A model generated the notes under the pieces. That model ran no database searches and had not been told where the DNA came from. It was given only the letters and a program-made list of their open reading frames with translations. From the NCBI GenBank assembly GCA_964642165.1, contig CAZXOC010000176.1, forward strand, positions 1 to 15,607: a stretch of DNA of 15,607 nt, read 5' to 3'. How positions within the stretch are numbered: the first letter of the stretch is position 1; each line of letters starts with the position of its first letter. This document shows, in pieces, positions 6,926 through 13,634 of this stretch. The DNA is from CAYRVX01 sp964642165. Its GTDB lineage: Bacteria > Planctomycetota > Phycisphaerae > SM23-33. A program made the position numbers and the translations under genes.

Positions 6926-8596
6926 CTATCCGCGCAGGGGGGAGAAGGGAAGGGCTCCCACGCCCTGCTGGACGGCGGCCGCCGGGACGGTCGCGCCCGG
7001 GCCGAGCGGTTCCGGCGAATCGGCTACTTTTGCGGCGGGGCCGGGGGGGGTCGGCTCCCAGTCGTCGGTGCGGAACGGCGAGGCCGGCAGGCCCGCCTTG
7101 TTGTACAGGTTGCAGACGGGGTTGGCGGCCCAGGCGTAGCGCACGGCGGCGGGGGCCTTCACCTCGGCGCTCGAGACCACCACCGTTTCGCCCTGGATCT
7201 TCGCGTCGGCCCAGACGAACTTCTTATCGGCCCCGGCGATGGCGAAGCCCTTGAGCTGGTCGCCCTTGGCGAGAAGCCCGCCGCCGACGTGGTCGAAGGT
7301 CACGACGACCTTGTCGCCGTCCTTCCGCATCGACTTGTAGAGCGGCCCGCAGCGGACGACGTCCTTCTTGTAGGTCGCCGCCAGCGCCCACAGGGCCAGC
7401 CGCTTGCCGACGTCCTGCTTGTTCTTCGGGTGGATGTTCTTGGCCTCGCCGATGTCGATGGTCACGGCCATGCCCGTGTTGGGCACGCGGAGGGTCTTGA
7501 GCATCTCCTCCTGGACGATGACCCAACCGCTGGTCTCGACGGGCGCCTGCTGCGGCGTGCGGAAGTTCGGCAACTGCACCCAGAGGAACGGGAAGTCGCC
7601 CTGGCGCCAGAGCCCGCGCCAGTTGCGGATCATCATGGCCAGTTGCAAGCCGTACAGGCTTGCGTTGTAGCGCCCGGCGTTGCTCTCGCCCTGGTACCAG
7701 AGGGCCCCGCGAATCGCGTAGGGCGCCAGCGGGGCGATCATGCCGTTGTAGAGGTTGGCGGGGCGGTGTGCGCTCATCCGGGGATTGCCCGGCCGGCGCG
7801 GGCGGCGCGGGGCGCGCTTGCCGGCGGCCTTGGCCTTCTTCGCCCGCTCCTGCCAGGCGGCCAGCCGCTTCTCGTAGGCGGCCTTGGCCGCATCGGAATC
7901 GTAGGCGTCGATCTGCTTCTTCCAGCCGTCCAGCAGGGGCTTGAGCTTCGCCTCGGCCTGCTGGGGCGCCAGGGCGGCCCAGGCCTGCACCGGCGTGCCG
8001 CCCCAGGAGGAGTTGATCAGGCCGACGGGCACGTTCAGCTCCTTGTGCAGCGTGCGCCCGAAGAAGTAGGCCGTGGCGGAGAAGCCGCCGACCGTCTGCG
8101 GGCTGCACACCGCCCACGTGCCTTTGCAGTCGGCCTGGGGCGTCTCGGCGGGCGTGCGGGAGACGGTCATCATGCGGATTCTCGGCAGCTCGGCGTCGGC
8201 CTGCTCCTGCGCGAAGTTCAGGCATCCGCGGACGGTCATGGCCATGTTCGACTGGCCGGAGCCCAGCCACACCTCCCCGACCAGCACGTCGCTGATCTGG
8301 ACGGCGTTGCCGCCCCGGACCTTCATCGCGTGCGGCCCGCCGGCCGGCAGGGCGTCCAGCTTGACGGACCACCTGCCGTCCTGCCCGGCGACGGCGGCCT
8401 TCGACTGCCCGCCGAGCGCGACGGTCACCTTCTCGCCGGGCTCGGCCCAGCCCCAGACGGGCACGGGCACGTCGCGCTGCAAGACCATGTGGTCGCCGAA
8501 CACGCCGGGCAGCTTCACGTCCGCCCGGGCGAGCGACCCCACCGACAGAACCAGCACCAGGGCGACCACACTTCTCCGAGACAGCTTGCCACTCAT
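6926..8596 (-). CDS. Sialate O-acetylesterase-like SGNH/SASA family esterase (first gene of operon)
   Basis: A 556-residue secreted carbohydrate esterase, expected to remove O-acyl (acetyl) groups from sugars. A Sec signal (residues 1 to about 25, SVVALVLVLSVG core) is followed by an N-terminal beta domain (DHMVLQRDVPVPVWGWAEPG) and a domain with the SGNH signatures. These are Ser116 in GSGQSNM, the WYQGESNAG block with E304, and the NIHPKNKQDVGKRLALWAL block with H389; D383 lies just before. A Lys/Arg/Pro-rich insertion near residues 245-275 is seen in many PVC homologues. Despite the family name, planctomycete members sit mostly in polysaccharide loci and need not act on sialic acid. I start it at the ATG at 8596, which opens the signal peptide and has AGGAG nine bases upstream. 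The frame stays open far upstream, but that part is antisense to the ABC gene. It leads the operon with two sulfatases. Confidence 0.9.
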   Translation of the reverse strand: MSGKLSRRSVVALVLVLSVGSLARADVKLPGVFGDHMVLQRDVPVPVWGWAEPGEKVTVALGGQSKAAVAGQDGRWSVKLDALPAGGPHAMKVRGGNAVQISDVLVGEVWLGSGQSNMAMTVRGCLNFAQEQADAELPRIRMMTVSRTPAETPQADCKGTWAVCSPQTVGGFSATAYFFGRTLHKELNVPVGLINSSWGGTPVQAWAALAPQQAEAKLKPLLDGWKKQIDAYDSDAAKAAYEKRLAAWQERAKKAKAAGKRAPRRPRRPGNPRMSAHRPANLYNGMIAPLAPYAIRGALWYQGESNAGRYNASLYGLQLAMMIRNWRGLWRQGDFPFLWVQLPNFRTPQQAPVETSGWVIVQEEMLKTLRVPNTGMAVTIDIGEAKNIHPKNKQDVGKRLALWALAATYKKDVVRCGPLYKSMRKDGDKVVVTFDHVGGGLLAKGDQLKGFAIAGADKKFVWADAKIQGETVVVSSAEVKAPAAVRYAWAANPVCNLYNKAGLPASPFRTDDWEPTPPGPAAKVADSPEPLGPGATVPAAAVQQGVGALPFSPLRG

Positions 8597-8897
8597 CTCT
8601 CGCGTCTCCTCGGGACTCAGTAACATCGCGGCTGCGTGCGGCGTGGGCATCCACAAGCCGTGCCCGCACTCTCCTCGGATCCCCCGCCCGCGGGTTCCGG
8701 CCCGGGGGTCGTCAGAGTCCGGGCATGATACCGCACCTTGTCGAGGCGGAGGAAGCCCCAATTCCCCCGGGCGGGAGCGGGTCGGCCCGAGCCCGGTGCC
8801 CGCGGGACGGCGGGCGTTCATGCCCTCTTCCGGATGAGGAAATGGAGAAAAGAGGCGGTTTTGCAGAGAAAGGGCTTTGCGATGCCCGAAGTAGTGA

Positions 8898-8903
8898 TAG
8901 AAT
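8898..8903 (+). promoter_or_regulatory. Possible -10 element for the ABC/DUF1854 unit
   Basis: TAGAAT matches the -10 consensus at five of six positions in the least GC-rich part of the divergent region. Upstream, TTTGCG at 8876-8881 gives a 16-base spacing but only a poor -35 match. The same hexamer followed by CC recurs before the metallopeptidase gene at 13562-13567. Confidence 0.3.
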
Positions 8904-9037
8904 CCAAAAGAACTGGATCGCAGTTGCGGTCGGTCCTGCGGCGAAGCCGGCGCGTTGTCCGGTCGTTTCGGTCGGCGAACGGGACGGCGCCGGGACAGGA
9001 CGGGCCGAGGCGGCGTAGAGAAAGCCTGCTTATCGAA

Positions 9038-9113
9038 GAAAGTTGAACATGCGGCCGGGCTGGACGGTCCGCTTCCGGCGGGAAACGGGGTGATCAGGCC
9101 GCTCGTAACTTTC
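9038..9113 (+). promoter_or_regulatory. Structured 5' leader of the ABC gene (nested inverted repeats)
   Basis: GAAAGTT (9038-9044) is the exact reverse complement of AACTTTC (9107-9113). Inside it GCGGCC (9051-9056) is the exact reverse complement of GGCCGC (9097-9102). Together they give a 7-bp and a 6-bp helix separated by a 6/4 internal loop, with about 40 bases enclosed. It ends 59 bases before the ABC start codon. It does not match a riboswitch class I recognise. Confidence 0.4.
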
Positions 9114-9172
9114 GAGAATCCAACCCGCCATGGTTCCCACCCCACTTTCATTCCGCGAAGGATGTGCATCTC

Positions 9173-11464
9173 ATGTGTGCCGAGCGATCGGCGCTGCTCA
9201 ACGCGAAGCTGCCAGACGACTTGGCTGCGCTGGCGGTGCGTGAGGGACTCCACCCGGACCAGGCATGGCTCACGGCCCGAACCGACCTGAACCTGCAGGG
9301 CGACTACGATCGCGTCTACCTGCTGGTCGAGGGGGATCGTCTCGTGACGCTGGGCTCGCCTCGCGGCGGGCAGGGCGGCCTTCGCCTGCTGCTGCGCCGC
9401 GAGGACATCCGGGAGGTCCGCACGCGCCAGGGCGTCGGCGGGGGCTTCCTCGAGGCCCTCTGCGACGGCATCTTCGTCGAGGTGCTGGCCTACTCCAACG
9501 CCCGGGCGGACACGTTCCGGAAGGTCGCCGCGAAGCTCAAGCTCTGGTGCGCCGGCGAGGAGCCCCGGACCGGCCCGGAGGACGACCTCGATCCCCGCCG
9601 CTGCCCGCAGTGCGGCGGGCCGCTGGAGTTCAAGGGCGACATCTGCCGCCGCTGCATGAAGCGCGGCGCTCTGCTGGTCCGCGTGCTGCGCCTGATGCGC
9701 CCCTATGCCGGCAAGGCGGCCGTCATGGTCGTCTTCGTCCTGGGGCTCATCGGCCTGCGCCTCATCCCGCAGCAGTTCGTCCGCCTCCTGATCGACCGCG
9801 TCCTCGCGCCCGGCCAGGCGGGCAACCCGGTTCTCCAGCCGGGCGTCGCCGTCCAGTGGCTCCTCGGGCTCGTCGCGGCGCTGCTGGGTATCCACGTGCT
9901 GATGTCCGCCGCGCGGATCGTGCTGGGGCGCCTGTCGAGCTTCGTCGGCACGCAGATCACCTACGACATGCGCTCCCGCGTCCTGGCGCACCTGACGAAG
10001 CTCTCCGTCGCCTACTACGACCGCTACAGCGTCGGGCGGCTCATGAGCCGCGTCGTCAGCGACACCGAGCAGATGAAGGGCTTCGTCCAGCAGCTCACCA
10101 GCGGCTTCCTGACGCAGTTCGTCACCCTCGCCGCCGTCGCGCTGGTGCTGTTCAGCCTGGAGTGGCGGCTGGCGCTGATCACCCTGCTGCCCGCCCCGCT
10201 GGTCGTCCTGGCGGCGGCCTTCTTCTGGCGACGCATCTACCCCCGCTACTACCGCGTCTGGGACGCCAACAGCAAGCTCCACGGCGTGCTGAACACGATT
10301 CTCTCCGGCATCCGCGTGGTGAAGGCCTTCGGGCAGGAAGGGCGGGAGCGGAACCGGTTCGGGCGCTCCGCCGGGCACGTCCGCGACAGCTTCCGCCAGG
10401 TGGAGTACTCGGTGGCCACGTTCAATCCCGCCATCGGCGTGCTCTTCCAGCTCGGCGGCATCCTGGTGTGGTTCGTCGGCGGGCGCTGGGTCCTGGAGGA
10501 CCACCTGACCCTGGGCAAGCTGCTGGCCTTCCTGGGCTACCTGAACATGTTCTACCAGCCCCTCCGCCAGCTCACGCAGCTCACGAACTGGCTGACGCGC
10601 TTCTTGACGGCGACCCAGCGGACGTTCGAGATCCTGGACACGCAGCCGGAGATCGTCGAGGCCGCCGAGCCCGCGCCCCTGCCCCGGCGCGACGGCGGCG
10701 TCCGCTTCGAGCACGTCACGTTCGGCTACGATCGCCACGAGCCGGTCATCAAGGACGTCGGCTTCGAGATCCGCCCGGGCGAGCACATCGGCATCGTCGG
10801 CAAGAGCGGCTCGGGCAAGACGACGCTGATCAACCTGCTGGCCCGCTTCTACGACGTGGACGAGGGGCGCGTCGTCCTCAACGGCACGGACGTCCGCGAC
10901 CTGAAGGTCGAGGACCTCCGCCGCCACGTCGGCGTGGTGCTCCAGGAGCCGTTCCTCTTCCGCGGGACGATTCACAGCAACATCACGTACGGGCGCGGCG
11001 ACGTGTCGCCCGAGCAGATCCTCCAGGCCGCCAAGGCCGCCAACGCCCACGACTTCATCATCCGCCACCCGCTCGGCTACGACACGTACATCGGCGAGCG
11101 CGGGGCGGGGCTTTCCGGCGGCGAGAAGCAGCGAATCTCCATCGCGCGGGCGCTGCTCTACGACCCGCGAATCCTCATCCTCGACGAGGCCACCAGCAGC
11201 GTCGACACCGAGAGCGAGCAGCTCATCCAGCGGGCCCTGGCCGAGGTGACCCGGGGCCGGACCACCGTGGCCATCGCCCACCGCCTGAGCACGCTCCGCG
11301 ACTGCGACCGCATCCTCGTCGTGGACGACGGCAGGATCATCGAGCGAGGCACGCACGAGGAGCTGCTGGCCCTGCGGGGGCTGTACTACCGGCTCGTGAA
11401 GATCCAGACGGAGCTGTCCCGCGAGCCGGCGGTGGACACCCTCGCGTTCGACGCCACGCCCTAG
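9173..11464 (+). CDS. ABC exporter half-transporter with N-terminal PH-like segment and zinc ribbon
   Basis: A 763-residue fused permease-ATPase of the exporter type, probably a homodimer in the inner membrane. Residues 1 to about 135 form a soluble domain, likely PH-like, unusual for ABC exporters. It is followed by a zinc ribbon with C144, C147, C158 and C161. Six membrane segments lie near 180-200, 225-247, 309-330, 333-352, 421-438 and 445-464. The nucleotide-binding domain has Walker A GKSGSGKT (543-550, K549), a Q-loop (VVLQEPF), the signature LSGGE (647-651), Walker B with D671 and catalytic E672, and H703 in the switch loop. All key residues are intact. The ATG at 9173 has GAAGGA about ten bases upstream; a GTG at 9164 is too close to that site. 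The DUF1854 gene follows after 14 bases. Related ABC plus DUF1854 pairs are annotated beside cyanophycin genes in proteobacteria, but no cyanophycin gene is here. The substrate is unknown. Confidence 0.9.
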   Translation: MCAERSALLNAKLPDDLAALAVREGLHPDQAWLTARTDLNLQGDYDRVYLLVEGDRLVTLGSPRGGQGGLRLLLRREDIREVRTRQGVGGGFLEALCDGIFVEVLAYSNARADTFRKVAAKLKLWCAGEEPRTGPEDDLDPRRCPQCGGPLEFKGDICRRCMKRGALLVRVLRLMRPYAGKAAVMVVFVLGLIGLRLIPQQFVRLLIDRVLAPGQAGNPVLQPGVAVQWLLGLVAALLGIHVLMSAARIVLGRLSSFVGTQITYDMRSRVLAHLTKLSVAYYDRYSVGRLMSRVVSDTEQMKGFVQQLTSGFLTQFVTLAAVALVLFSLEWRLALITLLPAPLVVLAAAFFWRRIYPRYYRVWDANSKLHGVLNTILSGIRVVKAFGQEGRERNRFGRSAGHVRDSFRQVEYSVATFNPAIGVLFQLGGILVWFVGGRWVLEDHLTLGKLLAFLGYLNMFYQPLRQLTQLTNWLTRFLTATQRTFEILDTQPEIVEAAEPAPLPRRDGGVRFEHVTFGYDRHEPVIKDVGFEIRPGEHIGIVGKSGSGKTTLINLLARFYDVDEGRVVLNGTDVRDLKVEDLRRHVGVVLQEPFLFRGTIHSNITYGRGDVSPEQILQAAKAANAHDFIIRHPLGYDTYIGERGAGLSGGEKQRISIARALLYDPRILILDEATSSVDTESEQLIQRALAEVTRGRTTVAIAHRLSTLRDCDRILVVDDGRIIERGTHEELLALRGLYYRLVKIQTELSREPAVDTLAFDATP

Positions 11465-11478
11465 GAGCCCGAAGCACC

Positions 11479-12090
11479 ATGGCCACACAAACCCAGCACG
11501 CCCCATGGAGCCGACCCACGCAGACGCCCGCGCCGCCGGCGGACCGGAATGAACCGGCGCCCGACCAGCCGCCGCCCGACGCCACGCACCTGCGCTACCT
11601 CACGCCCGACGTGTGCACGATCCACCTCGGCGGCCACGACGCCCTCCACGTCACCGTCCGGGACGAGCGGATCTACGGCGGCGTGTTCGCCGCCTACGCC
11701 TTCCCCGTCGCCCACGCCGAGGAGTTCATCTCCCTGCTCTACAGCGGCGGCGACGGCGACGAGCGCGAGATCGGCGTCATCCGCAACCTCGCACAGTTCC
11801 CCCCCGACCAGGCCGACCTCGTCCGCCAGGCCCTCGCGCGGCGCTACTTCATCCACCGCATCCGGCGGATCCACAAGATCGGCTGGAAGCACGGGCTCGT
11901 GCACCTCGACGTCGAGACCGACAAGGGCGCCGTCGAGATCCTCATGCGGTGGCGGCACAACAAGGCCGTGGACTACGGCCGGCGCGGCAAGGTGCTCATC
12001 GACCTCTACAACAACCGCTACCTCATCCCCGACCTCCGGCGCCTCACGCCAAGGGAGTACCGCGAGTTCCGGCGGGTCATCTACTGGTAG
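11479..12090 (+). CDS. DUF1854 family protein, partner of the ABC exporter
   Basis: A 203-residue soluble protein without signal peptide or membrane segment. The first 35 residues are Pro, Ala and Asp-rich and probably disordered. The conserved region runs from about residue 38 (LTPDVCTIHL) to the end. It includes EIGVIRNLAQFPPDQADLV, a basic segment (ARRYFIHRIRRIHKIGWKHG) and the tail DLYNNRYLIPDLRRL, ending RRVIYW. These are hallmarks of DUF1854 as I recall it. The gene begins 14 bases after the ABC stop, with TAGGAG overlapping that stop as a distant SD (about 11 bases), so translation is probably coupled. The constant pairing with this ABC type suggests an accessory or regulatory subunit or a substrate-binding partner at the cytoplasmic face. 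The molecular function is not established. It converges on the GH117 gene with 54 bases between stops and only a weak 5-bp hairpin (12100-12118) there. Confidence 0.82.
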   Translation: MATQTQHAPWSRPTQTPAPPADRNEPAPDQPPPDATHLRYLTPDVCTIHLGGHDALHVTVRDERIYGGVFAAYAFPVAHAEEFISLLYSGGDGDEREIGVIRNLAQFPPDQADLVRQALARRYFIHRIRRIHKIGWKHGLVHLDVETDKGAVEILMRWRHNKAVDYGRRGKVLIDLYNNRYLIPDLRRLTPREYREFRRVIYW

Positions 12091-12144
12091 CCCGTCCGTC
12101 CCGGCGGCCGCGACCGGGCCCTCGGGAGGAACCGCTACCGCCGG

Positions 12145-13215
12145 CTACTCGTACGCGGCCTTGGCACGGGACCAGTTCTTGAGCGTCTCGTTTACCTCGT
12201 ACCGCCGGATGTACTGCCAGCCCTGGCGGTGCGCGAAGCACAGTCCCCACCGGAGACCCTCGAGGGGGCCCTTGTCGTGGTCGGGCGTGCGGAAGGGTCC
12301 GGCGGCATGGGGCGGGTCCCGGATCACCGCCTCGATCTCGAAGTTGATGCCGTCGGCGGCGTACTGGATGGTGTTCTTCTCCGGGCCGTCCGTCGTGAGA
12401 AGCGCCGCGATCCCTCCCTTGTAATGCCACACGCACACCTCGTGCCCGCTGTTGGTCACCGGGTTGTACTCGGACTTGACGTAGGGGCCTTCCGGCTTGT
12501 CCGCGACGGCCAGGCCCCATTTCGTCTCCCGGCCGCCGAAGTACATCTCCTCGCCCATCCGTTCGCCCTTGTAGTACAGGAAGAACTTGCCCCGGTAGTG
12601 CATTAGGCAGGGGTCGTGGACCTTGTGGCTGTCGAAGTCGCCCTTCTTCGTGACCAGGAAGCGGTTGTCCTCCTCGCCGAGCCATTCGCCCGTATCGGAG
12701 GCTCGCAGGATGGGTGCGGGCAGCTTCCGCCAGGGCCCGCGGGCCGAATCGGCGACGGCCAGGCCGACCGTGTTCTTCACCCGCCGCACGTACGGCGCCT
12801 TGACGCACTGGTAGACGAGGTAGTACTTCCCCTCGTGCGCGAGGATCTCCGGCGTGAAGACGCTTCGGTCGTCGTGGGCGCCCGCGGCGCCGCGGCCGAC
12901 GGCGCGACCTTCCTCCTTCCACTTCCACCCGTCCTTCGAGGTGGCGTACCACACTTCCGACAGGTCCCAGGGGAACACCTTCCGGCTCGGGTTCCCCGTG
13001 CCGAACCCCGCCGACGCGCCCGGCGACTTGGTATACCAGACGTAGTGGAGCTCGCCGACCCGGATCACCGCGCTCGGATCGCGCCGGTTGACGCCCGCCT
13101 CGTAGGCGAGGTCGCCCGAGACGTCCGCCTGCCGGAACTGGCAGAACCACTCCGGTCCCTTCCGGTGGTGAAGGGCGCGTTTCGACGCGGCACTAAGCTT
13201 CCTCTTCCTCGCCAT
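12145..13215 (-). CDS. GH117-family glycosidase (neoagarooligosaccharide hydrolase / 3,6-anhydro-alpha-L-galactosidase type)
   Basis: A 356-residue five-bladed beta-propeller glycosidase. The N-terminus (LSAASKRALHH, residues 7-17) resembles the helical swap segment of GH117. Candidate catalytic residues are D46 (NRRDPS), D201 (KVHDPC) and the H258-E259 pair (GHEV). Their spacings of 155 and 58 equal those of the D90, D245 and E303 triad I recall for a Bacteroides GH117. Family members release 3,6-anhydro-L-galactose from the non-reducing end of agar oligosaccharides. Other conserved patches are HDDRSVFTPEI (114-124) and FFLYYKGERMGEEMYFG (211-227). I prefer the ATG at 13215, with GGAGAGAAAGG upstream, which gives a cytoplasmic enzyme. 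An in-frame ATG at 13377 also has an SD and would add 54 residues starting with a weak signal-like stretch (RVLILAAIA), but the linker behind it looks non-coding. It is divergent from the metallopeptidase gene. The exact substrate linkage remains uncertain. Confidence 0.8.
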   Translation of the reverse strand: MARKRKLSAASKRALHHRKGPEWFCQFRQADVSGDLAYEAGVNRRDPSAVIRVGELHYVWYTKSPGASAGFGTGNPSRKVFPWDLSEVWYATSKDGWKWKEEGRAVGRGAAGAHDDRSVFTPEILAHEGKYYLVYQCVKAPYVRRVKNTVGLAVADSARGPWRKLPAPILRASDTGEWLGEEDNRFLVTKKGDFDSHKVHDPCLMHYRGKFFLYYKGERMGEEMYFGGRETKWGLAVADKPEGPYVKSEYNPVTNSGHEVCVWHYKGGIAALLTTDGPEKNTIQYAADGINFEIEAVIRDPPHAAGPFRTPDHDKGPLEGLRWGLCFAHRQGWQYIRRYEVNETLKNWSRAKAAYE

Positions 13216-13223
13216 CGGCCTGG

Positions 13224-13234
13224 CCTTTCTCTCC
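13224..13234 (-). promoter_or_regulatory. Ribosome binding site supporting the GH117 start at 13215
   Basis: On the minus strand GGAGAGAAAGG lies eight bases before the ATG at 13215. A competing site, GGGAG (read from 13389 to 13385), lies seven bases before the in-frame ATG at 13377. Both are plausible, so the choice of start rests on protein composition. Confidence 0.4.
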
Positions 13235-13431
13235 GTGTCGCCGGGGCCCGCCCCGGAAGACCGCCGCGCGAGCCGGCGGGCGCCAACGGGTTCCCCGGCC
13301 GCGCTGCGGGGAAGCTGCTGCTCCCCGCCGGTCGTCGCGATCGCCGCCAGGATCAGGACACGGCCTGCGTGCTTCATGGGTCGGCTCCCGTTCGTCGGCC
13401 CGCCGCCGCTTCGACGTCGGCCGGGCACGCC

Positions 13432-13460
13432 ATGATAGCAGCCCGCGACGGGGCCGCCAA
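13432..13460 (-). promoter_or_regulatory. Sigma-70-like promoter for the GH117 gene
   Basis: Reading the minus strand, TTGGCG (13460-13455) is followed by 17 bases and TATCAT (13437-13432). Transcription would start near 13425, upstream of both candidate start codons, so it does not settle the start. The same TATCAT hexamer occurs upstream of the esterase operon at 8730-8725. Confidence 0.4.
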
Positions 13461-13561
13461 CGGCGCCGCCGCCCGTGGGCGCCCGGACCCACAGCGCCTC
13501 TGGCGGCCGGGTCGAGACGTGCCGGGGTCGGGAATCGCGCCGATTTCGCCGGAAGACACTG

Positions 13562-13567
13562 TAGAAT
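13562..13567 (+). promoter_or_regulatory. Possible -10 element for the metallopeptidase gene
   Basis: TAGAAT preceded by TG (13560-13561) resembles a -10 with upstream TG. No convincing -35 lies at the right distance. The predicted start of transcription near 13574 precedes all in-frame start candidates from 13584. The divergent region 13216-13634 otherwise shows only the GH117 promoter and the two GH117 ribosome binding sites. Confidence 0.3.
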
Positions 13568-13634
13568 CCCCGGGAAGGCTACCGTGGTCGTAGGCGCGAT
13601 GGTATCCGGGAGACCCCGGGCAGGAGCTGTGGAC

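Larger units (their letters stand above)
8597..9172. other. Divergent intergenic region between the esterase operon and the ABC exporter
   Basis: About 575 bases with no gene I accept. For the minus strand, TATCAT (read from 8730 to 8725) is a possible -10, but the matching -35 position is poor. For the plus strand, TAGAAT at 8898-8903 is a possible -10 about 270 bases before the ABC start, giving a long leader. That leader contains a small hairpin (AACTG 8911-8915 with CAGTT 8921-8925) and the larger nested structure at 9038-9113. The stretch 8838-8910 is less GC-rich than its surroundings. Confidence 0.45.

Noticed and set aside
3755..7139. Two long plus-strand frames (3755-5389 and 5169-7139) opposite the sulfatase operon
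   Set aside because: Both are antisense shadows. The minus-strand frames contain intact CxPxR, GKWHLG and metal-binding motifs.
8738..9046. Small basic protein of about 100 codons in the divergent intergenic region
   Set aside because: Arg-rich composition, no recognisable domain, and it overlaps the putative promoter and leader of the ABC gene.
6926..11506. A minus-strand frame open for about 1526 codons, extending the SASA esterase far upstream
   Set aside because: Everything upstream of 8596 is antisense to the ABC and DUF1854 genes or lies in the divergent promoter region. Its translation is low-complexity (Arg, Ala, Asp, Val-rich). Signal peptide and SD place the real start at 8596. 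Long open antisense frames are expected in GC-rich genes.
9265..12090. A plus-strand frame of 941 codons running through the ABC gene into the DUF1854 gene, as if fused
   Set aside because: The first three-quarters is an out-of-frame reading of the ABC gene with Arg/Pro/Ala-rich shadow composition. The DUF1854 protein begins cleanly at 11479.
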